A DNA stretch of 64,000 bases from Actinoplanes xinjiangensis (GTDB lineage: Bacteria > Actinomycetota > Actinomycetes > Mycobacteriales > Micromonosporaceae). This document shows, one piece after another, positions 24,387-32,300 of this stretch. Every line of letters begins with the position of its first letter. Positions within the stretch are counted from its first letter, which is position 1. Location: NCBI RefSeq assembly GCF_003148685.1, contig NZ_QGGR01000010.1, positions 186,001 through 250,000 on the forward strand. Direction: 5' to 3'. Made by a program: the position numbers and the translations under genes. Under the pieces are notes generated by a model, which was given only the letters and a program-made list of their open reading frames with translations, had not been told where the DNA came from and did no database searches.

Positions 24387-26048
24387 TCAGGCGGGACCCC
24401 CGCCGCCTGCCCCGGCCTCCGCGGCCTCCCGGTCCGCCTCGGCGCGGGCCTGCTGGGCCGAGCGCTGGGAGAGCGGCAGTTCCGGCAGGAAGAAGACCAC
24501 GATCAGGCCGATGATCATCACGAAGAACGCGATCAGATAGACCACGTGCACGCTGTCGGCGAAACCGACCTTGAACGGGTGCGCGATCGGGTCGGCGAGC
24601 CGGCTGAGGAACGACGTGTCGCTGAGGCCGGTCTCCGTCGCCGCCTGCACGGTCTTGAGCTGGGACGGGTCGGCGGCGACCGCCTGCTGGAAGGCGGCGG
24701 TCGGCTCGGCGGCGGTGTACGCCTCCTTGATGTTGCCGGGCAGCACGTTGAACAGCACCGACAGGAAGACCGCGGTGCCGAGCGTGCCGCCCATCGAGCG
24801 GAAGAACGTGACCGCGCCGGTGGCGGTGCCGATCTCGCGGGGTGACACCGCGTTCTGCACGGCGGTGATCATCGGCTGCATGTTGCTGCCCAGGCCGAGG
24901 CCCATCAGCACCATGATCAGCATGGTCCGCCACAGCGGGGTGTCCGCGCCGACCAGCGAGAACAGGAACAGCGCGACGACCATGAAGACGCTGCCGACGA
25001 TCGGGAAGATCCGGTAACGGCCGGTCCGGGAGATCAGCTGGCCGGAGATGATCGAGCCGGTCATGATGCCCACCACGAACGGGATCATCTGGAGGCCGGC
25101 CATGGTGGCCGAGGAACCCTTCACGATCTGGAGATACAGCGGGACGGTCATCAGCCCGCCGAACATCGCCATGCCGAGGATGGTGCTGGCGGTGACGCCG
25201 ACCGCGACGGTGCGCTTGCCGAGCAGGGCCAGGGGCAGCAGCGCCTCCTCCCGGTAGGCGCGCTCGGCCAGGACGAAGCCGATCAGGCCGATCCCGCCGA
25301 TCACGTAGCAGGCGATCGAACGGCCGGAGTCCCAGCCCCACTCGCGGCCCTGCTCGGCGACGGTCAGCAGCGGGACCAGGGCGAGGATCAGGGTGATCGC
25401 GCCGGGCCAGTCGATCCGGTGGTCGACGCGGTGGTGCGGCAGGTGCAGGACCCGGGCGACGACGGCCATCGCGGCCAGGCCGATCGGCACGTTGAGGTAG
25501 AACACCCAGCGCCAGCCGTCGATGCCGAGGATCGTGTCGGCGCCGGCGAAGAAGCCGCCCAGAATCGGGCCCAGGACGCTGGCGGTGCCGAAGACGGCCA
25601 GGAAGAAGCCCTGGTACTTGGCGCGCTCCCGGGGCGGGACGATGTCACCGATGATGGCCAGGGCCAGCGACATCAGGCCGCCGGCGCCGAGGCCCTGGAT
25701 GGCCCGGAAGGCGGCCAGCTGCCACATGTTGTCGGAGAGGCCGCAGAGGAACGAGCCGACGATGAAGACACCGATGGCCAGCAGGAAGAACGGGCGCCGG
25801 CCGTAGATGTCGGACAACTTGCCGTACAGCGGTGTGGAGATCGTCGAGGTGATCAGGAAGGCCGTGGTGGCCCAGGCCTGAAGGTCGAAGCCCTGGAGGT
25901 CGTCGGCGATGGTCCGGGTCGCGGTGGCCATGATCGTCTGATCCAGCGCGGCGAGGAACATGCCCATCATCAGGCCGCCGAGGATCGTCAGGATCTGGCG
26001 GTGGGTGAATTCCACCGGCGCCGGCGCCGGTGGGGCTGGATGGCTCAC
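24387..26048 (-). CDS. MDR-family MFS transporter, DHA2 type (14 helices)
   Basis: 553 aa, GTG start at 26048. Fourteen hydrophobic helices; motif D1/A-type sequences MGMFLAALDQTIMATATRTIADDL and GKLSDIYGRRPFF mark the EmrB/QacA drug:H+ antiporter subfamily, with motif C-like GPILGGFFAGADTILG in helix 5. The C-terminal tail is Ala/Glu/Gly-rich. Exports hydrophobic drugs or a natural product; substrate unknown. GTGA overlap (4 nt) with the upstream MarR gene makes them an operon, so the repressor controls the pump. Confidence 0.93.
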   Translation of the reverse strand: MSHPAPPAPAPVEFTHRQILTILGGLMMGMFLAALDQTIMATATRTIADDLQGFDLQAWATTAFLITSTISTPLYGKLSDIYGRRPFFLLAIGVFIVGSFLCGLSDNMWQLAAFRAIQGLGAGGLMSLALAIIGDIVPPRERAKYQGFFLAVFGTASVLGPILGGFFAGADTILGIDGWRWVFYLNVPIGLAAMAVVARVLHLPHHRVDHRIDWPGAITLILALVPLLTVAEQGREWGWDSGRSIACYVIGGIGLIGFVLAERAYREEALLPLALLGKRTVAVGVTASTILGMAMFGGLMTVPLYLQIVKGSSATMAGLQMIPFVVGIMTGSIISGQLISRTGRYRIFPIVGSVFMVVALFLFSLVGADTPLWRTMLIMVLMGLGLGSNMQPMITAVQNAVSPREIGTATGAVTFFRSMGGTLGTAVFLSVLFNVLPGNIKEAYTAAEPTAAFQQAVAADPSQLKTVQAATETGLSDTSFLSRLADPIAHPFKVGFADSVHVVYLIAFFVMIIGLIVVFFLPELPLSQRSAQQARAEADREAAEAGAGGGGPA

Positions 26049-26518
26049 GCAGTCTCCCGTGGGGGTGATGCCGGGTCGGAGCGCAGGCTGGCCTCGACCG
26101 CGTTGTTGAACTCTTCGAAGAGATCCGTGAAGGCGGCGACCCGGTCGGCGGGCCAGTCGGTCAGCACCTGGGTGAGCATGTCCACCCGGGCCTGCCGGAT
26201 CCGCTCGCAGGCGGCCACCCCGGCCTCGGTCACGGCCAGGCGGGACGCACGGCCGTCCGACGGGTCCGCCTCACGGCGGGCCAGGCCGGCCTTGACCAGC
26301 TGGGCGGCCTGGCGGCTGACCGTCGAGGGATCGGCCCCCTTGACCTCGGCGAGGTCGGTGACCCGCATCGGGCCCATCGCCCGCAACGGTGGCAGCAGCA
26401 TCAGCGCGGAGAACTCGGCGCCGAGATCTCCGGTCTTGAGCATGCCCCGGAATCGCGCGCCCATCCGGACCAACCGCGCGATTTCGTCGGCCAGCCGGCT
26501 GGATTCGTGGTCGTGCAC
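26045..26518 (-). CDS. MarR-family regulator of the adjacent efflux pump
   Basis: 157 aa. Winged-helix core ~45-115: LPPLRAMGPMRVTDLAEVKGADPSTVSRQAAQLVKAGLARREADPSDGRASRLAVTEAG, i.e. recognition helix PSTVSRQAAQL and wing DPSDGRASRLAVT. Overlaps the MFS start by 4 nt. A perfect palindrome 40-49 bp upstream of the start is its likely operator, giving autoregulation of the pair. Confidence 0.9.
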   Translation of the reverse strand: MHDHESSRLADEIARLVRMGARFRGMLKTGDLGAEFSALMLLPPLRAMGPMRVTDLAEVKGADPSTVSRQAAQLVKAGLARREADPSDGRASRLAVTEAGVAACERIRQARVDMLTQVLTDWPADRVAAFTDLFEEFNNAVEASLRSDPASPPRETA

Positions 26519-26557
26519 GGGCGTGGTTCCTCCGGATCGAGATATGCGTGTAGCTTA

Positions 26558-26567
26558 CAACTAGTTG
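26558..26567 (-). promoter_or_regulatory. Palindromic MarR-type operator
   Basis: CAACTAGTTG is a perfect 10-bp palindrome within TTACAACTAGTTGCGT, placed just upstream of the MarR gene in an AT-rich pocket. It overlaps the stop codon of the upstream methyltransferase gene (26561-26563). Confidence 0.7.
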
Positions 26568-27166
26568 CGTGATGAACGCATACGCCATACACCCGTGACG
26601 AGCGTCTCGGTGTCTTCCAGGGTGGTGGGGACCGGGACGACGTACTCGGCCACCAGATCGAAGAGATGCCCCGGAAAGAAACCCCGCCCCGGGTCGCCGA
26701 CCAGCACCTGCGCGCCCCGGTTCCGGGCGGCGCGCAACTCGGCGACCATCTTCGGGGCGACCGTCGGGCTGTAGAAGACGTCCCCCGCCAGCAGCACCTC
26801 GGGATCGTCGAGACGGCCCACCAGAGACAGGCCGTTCGCGGACGCGTTGCGATGCGCCGCCTCGACCGCGGCCGGATCGATGTCGGAACAGGCCACCGCG
26901 GCGGCCCCGGCATAGGCGGCGGCGATCGCGGCCACCCCGGAGCCGGTGGCCACGTCCAGCACGCGGCGCCCGGACACCTCGAACGGGTGATCCAGCAGGA
27001 AACGGGCCAGCGCCTGACCGCCCGCCCAGGCGAACGCCCAGAACGGCGGCGGCCGGTCGCTGTGGAACTCGCCGCCGGTCAGATCGAACAGGCCGACCGG
27101 CTCGGTGACGAGATACAGGGAGAGTTCCGGGGCCAGCGGCACCGGCGACAGGGTGGTGGGCAGCAC
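26561..27166 (-). CDS. Class I SAM-dependent methyltransferase
   Basis: 201 aa. SAM motif I VLDVATGSGVAAIAAA (~69-84), acidic loop SDIDPAAVEAAHRNA (~94-108) and post-I region GDVFYSPTVA. PPPFWAFAWAGGQALARFL upstream of motif I is characteristic of the ETFB-lysine / NNMT-like (PrmA-related) group, so a protein-lysine or small amine substrate is likely; not decidable further. Same strand as the MarR-MFS pair, 42 bp upstream of it. Confidence 0.82.
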   Translation of the reverse strand: MLPTTLSPVPLAPELSLYLVTEPVGLFDLTGGEFHSDRPPPFWAFAWAGGQALARFLLDHPFEVSGRRVLDVATGSGVAAIAAAYAGAAAVACSDIDPAAVEAAHRNASANGLSLVGRLDDPEVLLAGDVFYSPTVAPKMVAELRAARNRGAQVLVGDPGRGFFPGHLFDLVAEYVVPVPTTLEDTETLVTGVWRMRSSRN

Positions 27167-27184
27167 CCCGTGATTGTGCTCGAC

Positions 27185-27670
27185 CTAGCTGATCGGCTGC
27201 GGATCGCTCGCCATGATCAGTTTCGCGCGGTACTCGGCACGGGCCTCCGCGGCCCACGGGGCGTCCTCGTCCTCCAACAGCGGGCGGGACGCCAGAAAGG
27301 CCGCAGCGGCCAGTGGACGGGCCGCACGGGCCGGCGGACGCTCGGCGGCCATCGCCACCAGCTGGTCGAACGTGGCGGTGTCCACGTGCACCCGCTCCCG
27401 CGCCAGGGCGACCCGGTCGCGGTCCGAGGTGATCACCGAATCGCGGCGGCCGACCCCCGGCTCCAGACGGTCCCGCAGAATCCCCAGATCGTCCTTCAGC
27501 GTGGTCGGCGAGACACCCAGCGTGCCGGCCAACTCCACAAGCGACCACTCGCCCCGCAACGCCAGCAGGGCGAGGAGATGACGCGGCCGGGCGCCGCCGA
27601 AGTCTTCCCCCGACAGGCGAATGCCACGGGTACGGACCTCGAGAACACCGAAGAGCTGGATGTCGTGCAT
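27185..27670 (-). CDS. SARP/AfsR-like winged-helix protein (truncated type)
   Basis: 161 aa from ATG 27670; the frame is open further upstream but MHDIQLFGVLEVRTRG is the usual start of the OmpR-like domain in SARP/AfsR regulators. Residues 1-95 give that domain (GARPRHLLALLALRGEWSLVELAGTLGVSPTTLKDDLGILRDRL..ITSDRDRVALA) and ~96-150 a short stretch recalling the start of the BTAD domain (VHVDTATFDQLVAMA). A full BTAD and NB-ARC are absent, so it is a minimal version. Role unknown. Confidence 0.68.
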   Translation of the reverse strand: MHDIQLFGVLEVRTRGIRLSGEDFGGARPRHLLALLALRGEWSLVELAGTLGVSPTTLKDDLGILRDRLEPGVGRRDSVITSDRDRVALARERVHVDTATFDQLVAMAAERPPARAARPLAAAAFLASRPLLEDEDAPWAAEARAEYRAKLIMASDPQPIS

Positions 27671-27877
27671 GATCCAGAACTCTGCTGTTCCGGCCGTACC
27701 GGCGGCAAGCCCCAAAGCGAGGGGGGCGGGTTGACCGAAAGACTGGTCATCGGGTCCGCTCGGACCCGTCCGGCCGTCGGGCGTACGGGTGGGCAGCCTG
27801 TTGGTAGGGAAGGCAGTCCGTCGGGTAATCCTTAGACTGCGCGGAGCCCGTCGGGGGCACATCGAGGAAGGTGACGT

Positions 27878-28552
27878 ATGGACAGCGGCGACACGATCAC
27901 TGTGCTCGTCGTCGACGGTCACCAGACCTTCGCCGAGCTCCTGGGGCACGCTCTTGCAGGTCAGGCCGACCTTCAGTGGGTCGGGCACGCGCGTACCGGT
28001 GCGGAGGCACTGCGTCTCGCGGCCGAATTGCTGCCCGATGTGATCGTGATGGACCCGGAACTGTCCGATGCCGACGGCATCGCCATCGCCGAACTCATTC
28101 GGGTACGACAGCCCGCCTCACGTGTGGTGATCCTCACTGCCAGCGAGGACCAGACACTCGTACGGCGGGCCACCACCGCGGGAGCCGCCGGATTCCTGTC
28201 CAAGAACGGCGCGCTCGGTGACGTCCTCAACGCGCTGCGTACCGCCCACCGGGGCAGCATGACCGTCTCCACCGACATCCTCGCCCGACTGCTGCGCAGC
28301 ACCACCCCGGCCGTCGCCGGCCAGCGCGGCAACGGGCTCACCGCGGGCGGTCTCACCCAGCGCGAAGACGAAGTGTTACAGCTGATGGCAGCCGGTCTGG
28401 ACGCCCGCGCGGTGGCCCGGCGGCTGGGCATCAGCGTGCACACGTGCCGCGGCTACCAGAAGGCGGTACTCGCCAAACTGGGCGCGCACAGCCAACTCGA
28501 GGCGGTCGCGATCGCCACCCGGCGGGGACTTGTTCGACCTGACCCGCGGTAA
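27878..28552 (+). CDS. NarL/LuxR-family response regulator with altered acidic pocket
   Basis: 224 aa. Receiver domain 1-~125: VVDGHQTF replaces the usual VDDH, so one of the two acidic metal-pocket residues is Gly; the phosphoacceptor Asp in VIVMDPEL (~57), Thr in LTAS (~85) and Lys in LSKNG (~108) are present. LuxR helix-turn-helix ~155-215: LTQREDEVLQLMAAGLDARAVARRLGISVHTCRGYQKAVLAKL. No histidine kinase is adjacent. The changed pocket suggests weak or phosphorylation-independent activation. It lies 82 bp before the repeat-rich membrane protein. Confidence 0.88.
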   Translation: MDSGDTITVLVVDGHQTFAELLGHALAGQADLQWVGHARTGAEALRLAAELLPDVIVMDPELSDADGIAIAELIRVRQPASRVVILTASEDQTLVRRATTAGAAGFLSKNGALGDVLNALRTAHRGSMTVSTDILARLLRSTTPAVAGQRGNGLTAGGLTQREDEVLQLMAAGLDARAVARRLGISVHTCRGYQKAVLAKLGAHSQLEAVAIATRRGLVRPDPR

Positions 28553-28634
28553 ACCTTCCGGTCACTCATCCGCAAGAGCGGTTCCTTACGTACTCCTTCG
28601 GGGGACACACCGTGGTGCGCTGCAGGGAGGAATC

Positions 28635-30575
28635 GTGGACCGTACCGCTTCGGGCGGAGCGCAGGGGGAGGAGAGCTCGGCCTTGCCACTTCGACGGCAG
28701 CCGGCTCGGGCGCCGGAGGCCGACGGAGACGACAAGTCGCTCGGATGGTTCGGCGACCCGAAACCATCCGAATCGGGGTCGATCTCGTCGCCCGCCGCGC
28801 CTTCAGGGGCGCCGGGTGCCTCCTCGTCGCTTGGTGCCTCCTCACCCTCGCCAGGTGTCTCTTCGCAGTCGGGTTCCTCTACACAGTCGGGCGTTGCTTC
28901 GCAGATGGGCTCCTCCTCGCCGCCGGCCTCCCCTTCGCAGTCGGGTTCCTCCTCACCCGCGGGCTCTTCCTCACCCGCGGGCTCTTCTTCACAGGCGGGC
29001 TTCTCTTCGCAGCTGTCCGGTGCGGACGACGCGTCCGCGCCCGAGTTCGGGCCGGCGTCGCCCGGTGGTCCCGGGCGGGTCTCGTTCGGGTTCAGTGACG
29101 GGCCGATCGGAGGGTCGCGGGCCGGGCGGGGGCGTGGCCTCGACGACACCGGCAGCATGCGGCGGGTTTCCGACGACACGGGCGGTATGCGGCGGGTCTC
29201 CGACGACACCGGGGGCATGCGGCGGGTCTCCGATGACACCGGTGGGATCCGGAAGGTTTCCGACGAGTCCTCTACCGGGGGATTCCGCAAGGCCGGCGTG
29301 GACGATGGCGGCGACGATCTGCCCCAGCGCCGGCGTGGCGGAGCCGCGGCCTCCTCCCCGGATCCGTCGTCGGCCCGGCGTTCCGGCCGGGGCAGCTCGG
29401 CTCCCCTTCCCGATGACCTGCCCATCGTGCGGAAGTCGGGCAACGGCGCCGACGGGCCGTCGTGGGGCGACCCCGACCCGTTCAGCGTCGGCATCGGGTC
29501 ACTGCCGGCCGACGCCGCCGGGAAGGCACCGTGGCCGGATCCGTTCGAGACCGGCTCGGCCGGTTCCTCCGGGCCGTCCGCACCCTTCGCGTCGCCCTCC
29601 TTCCCCACCGCCTCGGCTGCGTCCTTCCCCTCTTCTCCCTCGGCCTCTCCCGACAGGGGGCCGCAGGCCGCTCCCGCTGCGCCGCTGTGGCCGGACAGCG
29701 GCTCCGGAGCTCCGGCCGGCGCGGGCTGGGACCGTCGCGACGAGCCGGTCGTGTGGGCCGACACCCTGCCCGCCGCGTCCACGCTCTCCAACGGTCCGGT
29801 CTCCGGGCCGCCGGCCCTGCGCCCGCCCCGCCGGCAGTCCCGGTTCGTCACGGCCGGTATGGCGGTGCTCGGTGTGGTCGCTCTGGCGGTGGTCGTGCTG
29901 ACCGGAGTCGTCTACTACTCCGGCGAGAACAACCAGATCACCGACGTGCTCGGTGGGGGCGGTGAGGATCAGCGGGTCGCCACCGGTCCGCTGGAGGACC
30001 GGACGATCGCGACGTTCGAACTGCTCGCCGCCACCGACCGGGTACAGCTGCGGATCGCCGACCTCGGCGACGACCTCTACCGGATCAGCTCGCCGGAGGG
30101 TGCCGGCATCCGGCCCAGCGCGGAGATGCGCGACGACCGGCTGCGGGTGGACGTGACCCGCGACGCCGCCGGAACCGGCGGTGAGGTGGAGGTGCTGCTG
30201 GCCGCGAAGGTGCGGTGGACCATCCGCTTCTCCGGCTACTCGGCCGAGCGGATCGTCGACCTCAGCGCGGGCCGCATCCGCGGGATCGAGATGGTCGGCG
30301 GCACCCGGCGGGCCGAGCTGACCCTGGCCCAGGCGGCCGGAACGGTGCCCATGAAGATCACCGGCGGGGTGGAGGAGCTGGTCCTGCGGGCGCCCAGCGG
30401 CAGCCCCGTGCGGATCAAGGTCGGCGGTGGCGCCGGAACGGTCACCGCCGGATCGCGGACCCTGCGCGACGTGGCGCCCGGCTCGACGCTGACCCCGAAG
30501 GACTGGACCACCGGCAACCGGTACGACGTCGACGCGATCGCGCCGGTGACCCTCCTGACGGTCGAGACCACCTGA
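28635..30575 (+). CDS. Large single-pass membrane protein with disordered, repeat-bearing cytoplasmic part
   Basis: 646 aa from GTG 28635, set by GGGAGG (28625-28630). Residues ~1-395 are low complexity: a Ser/Pro/Gly/Gln-rich run (SSPAGSSSPAGSSSQAG), then four 10-residue repeats DDTGGMRRVS (~169-208), then Pro/Asp/Gly-rich spacers. One membrane helix at ~405-428 (FVTAGMAVLGVVALAVVVLTGVVYY). The extracytoplasmic ~430-646 region is a beta-rich domain like DUF4097-type adhesin/stalk folds (RTIATFELLAATDRVQLRIADLGDDLYRIS..). Function unknown. RRVS is a basophilic Ser/Thr kinase-like context, so repeated phosphorylation is a hypothesis. Confidence 0.75.
   Translation: MDRTASGGAQGEESSALPLRRQPARAPEADGDDKSLGWFGDPKPSESGSISSPAAPSGAPGASSSLGASSPSPGVSSQSGSSTQSGVASQMGSSSPPASPSQSGSSSPAGSSSPAGSSSQAGFSSQLSGADDASAPEFGPASPGGPGRVSFGFSDGPIGGSRAGRGRGLDDTGSMRRVSDDTGGMRRVSDDTGGMRRVSDDTGGIRKVSDESSTGGFRKAGVDDGGDDLPQRRRGGAAASSPDPSSARRSGRGSSAPLPDDLPIVRKSGNGADGPSWGDPDPFSVGIGSLPADAAGKAPWPDPFETGSAGSSGPSAPFASPSFPTASAASFPSSPSASPDRGPQAAPAAPLWPDSGSGAPAGAGWDRRDEPVVWADTLPAASTLSNGPVSGPPALRPPRRQSRFVTAGMAVLGVVALAVVVLTGVVYYSGENNQITDVLGGGGEDQRVATGPLEDRTIATFELLAATDRVQLRIADLGDDLYRISSPEGAGIRPSAEMRDDRLRVDVTRDAAGTGGEVEVLLAAKVRWTIRFSGYSAERIVDLSAGRIRGIEMVGGTRRAELTLAQAAGTVPMKITGGVEELVLRAPSGSPVRIKVGGGAGTVTAGSRTLRDVAPGSTLTPKDWTTGNRYDVDAIAPVTLLTVETT
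29141..29260 (+). repeat. Four tandem 30-bp in-frame units
   Basis: Units at 29141, 29171, 29201 and 29231 encode DDTGSMRRVS, DDTGGMRRVS, DDTGGMRRVS and DDTGGIRKVS; a fifth partial unit (DESSTGG) follows. The first three are nearly identical at DNA level. Confidence 0.92.
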
Positions 30576-30596
30576 CCGGCCCGGTCAGGTGGTCTC
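30564..30596. terminator. Perfect 15-bp hairpin overlapping the stop codon
   Basis: GAGACCACCTGACCG (30564-30578) and CGGTCAGGTGGTCTC (30582-30596) are perfect complements with a 3-nt loop. The left arm holds the last codons and TGA stop of the membrane-protein gene. It separates that gene from convergent serA. Confidence 0.85.
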
Positions 30597-30655
30597 CGCC
30601 GCTGCATCAAAGGGCTCCGGGCGGTCCCGGCCCTCGTCAGCTCATTTTCGTCGGC

Positions 30656-31870
30656 TCAGTTCAGGACGCGCAGCCGGACGGTCTGCTCCATGTCGCGGAG
30701 CTGGTCCAGCACCTCGTCGGGGTAGCCCCGGGCGATGTCGGTGATCAGGTAGCCATACTCCCCGCGGGTGCTCAGCATCTGGCCCTCGACGTTGACGTTG
30801 TGCTCCGCGAGGATCCGGTTGACCTGCGCCAGCACACCGGGGGTGTTCTTGTGCATGTGCACGATGCGGTGCATGCCGGGCAGCTCGGGCAGGGTCACGC
30901 CGGGCAGGTTCACACTCAGCGAGGTGTTGCCCTCGGTCACGAACTTGGCCAGCTTGTTGGCCACGAACCCGCCGATGTCGGACTGCGCCTCCTCGGTCGA
31001 ACCACCGATGTGCGGAGTGAGGATCACGTTCGGCAGGCCACGCAACTCGGACAGGAACTCGTCGCCGCGGCCCTTCGGCTCGGCCGGGAACACGTCGACG
31101 GCGGCGCCGGCCAGGTGGCCGCTCTTGAGCGCGTCACGCAGCGCCAGGTGGTCCACGACGATGCCACGGGACAGGTTGAGGAACAGGCTGCCGGGCCGCA
31201 TCTTGGCGAACTGCTCGGCGCCGAAGAAACCGGCGTTACCGGGACGGCCGTCGACGTGCATGGTGACGATGTCACTCGACTCCAGCAGCTCGTCCAGGCT
31301 CGCGCAGCGGTGCGCGTTGCTCAGCGCCAGCTTGTCCGAGGTGTCGTAGAACGACACGGACATGCCCAGGTTCTCCGCCAGGACCGAGAGCTGGGTGCCG
31401 ATGTTGCCGTAGCCGATGATGCCGAGGCGACGGCCGCGGATCTCGTGCGCGCCGTCGGCCGACTTGTCCCACACGCCCGCGTGCATCAGCGTGTTCTTCT
31501 CGGTCAGACGCCGGGTCAGCGCGATGATCTCGGCGATCGCCAGCTCCACCACCGAGCGGGTGTTCGAGAACGGGGCGTTGAACACCGCGATACCACCTGC
31601 TGAAGCCGCGGCCAGATCGATCTGGTCGGTGCCGATGCAGAACGCGCCGATACCGACGAGCTTGTCGGCGGCCTCCAGCACCTTCGCCGTCACCTGCGTC
31701 TTGGAGCGGATGCCGAGCAGATTGACTCCGGAGATCCGCTCGATCAGCTCGACCTCGTCGAGAGCGTTGCGCAGGGACTCGACCTGGAAACCGTCCTCCT
31801 CGAGGCGGGAAACCGCGTCGGGGTGAATGCTCTCCAGAAGCAGGACTCGCACCTTGGGCTGGTCGCTCAT
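30656..31870 (-). CDS. serA: D-3-phosphoglycerate dehydrogenase
   Basis: 404 aa from ATG 31870 (neighbouring ATGs 31873 and 31885 possible; GGAACGGAAG precedes). First step of serine synthesis, oxidising 3-phosphoglycerate to phosphohydroxypyruvate with NAD+. Visible: Rossmann motif GYGNIGTQL, the substrate Arg in LNLSRG, and the catalytic His in TPHIGGSTEEAQ, then a C-terminal ACT domain (~335-404: MHRIVHMHKNTPGVLAQVNRIL..) for serine feedback. The short E. coli type (~410 aa), without the ASB domain of the longer mycobacterial SerA. Confidence 0.95.
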   Translation of the reverse strand: MSDQPKVRVLLLESIHPDAVSRLEEDGFQVESLRNALDEVELIERISGVNLLGIRSKTQVTAKVLEAADKLVGIGAFCIGTDQIDLAAASAGGIAVFNAPFSNTRSVVELAIAEIIALTRRLTEKNTLMHAGVWDKSADGAHEIRGRRLGIIGYGNIGTQLSVLAENLGMSVSFYDTSDKLALSNAHRCASLDELLESSDIVTMHVDGRPGNAGFFGAEQFAKMRPGSLFLNLSRGIVVDHLALRDALKSGHLAGAAVDVFPAEPKGRGDEFLSELRGLPNVILTPHIGGSTEEAQSDIGGFVANKLAKFVTEGNTSLSVNLPGVTLPELPGMHRIVHMHKNTPGVLAQVNRILAEHNVNVEGQMLSTRGEYGYLITDIARGYPDEVLDQLRDMEQTVRLRVLN

Positions 31871-32000
31871 CATCTTCCGTTCCATGATTCGGTTGGGCGC
31901 CCGGGCCGCCACGCCGAAGCCCAGTTCACGGGCGTCAAGCCTAGTCCCCCGGCGCGCCGGGCCCGGTGCGGTGTGCTTGAGGTCCCATCTACCGGTCGAC

Positions 32001-32017
32001 CCCGTAACTGTTACGGG
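32001..32017 (-). promoter_or_regulatory. 17-bp palindromic operator upstream of serA
   Basis: CCCGTAAC-T-GTTACGGG is a perfect palindrome with a single central base, 131 bp upstream of the serA ATG. Shape and size fit a TetR/GntR-class dimer site. No matching regulator gene is adjacent. Confidence 0.5.
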
Positions 32018-32070
32018 ACGGCAGCGGGTGTGGTTCAGCCCCGTTTCGGTGACGGTGCCGGGCCGCTGTG

Positions 32071-32300
32071 CGGTCGATGTGCGGCGGTCGGTCGCCGAGT
32101 GCGCCACGGTGGTCTTCGGTCGATGTGCGGCGGGCGACCGCTGAGCGCGTCACGGTCGTTTTCGGTTGGTGTGCGGCGGGCGGGTCGTTGAGCGGGTCAC
32201 GGTGGTCTTCGGTTGGTGTGCGGCGGGCAGGCCGTTGAGCGGGTCACGGTGGTTGCGGTTGGTGTGCGGCGGTCAGTCGCCGAGTGCGTCGCGCAACCAG
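32071..32300. repeat. Five tandem 46-47 bp units running into the end of the phosphotransferase gene
   Basis: Units start at 32071, 32117, 32163, 32210 and 32256, each beginning CGGT(C/T)G(A/G)TGTGCGGCGG. The last unit contains the final codons and stop of the minus-strand phosphotransferase (32273 onward), and unit 1 has nearly the same GTCGCCGAGTGCG segment, suggesting that the array grew by duplicating the gene end. The length is not a multiple of three, so the array is noncoding. Confidence 0.9.

Noticed and set aside
32071..32300. CRISPR array or VNTR-coded peptide
   Set aside because: Units are adjacent without unique spacers, and 46-47 bp length breaks the frame.
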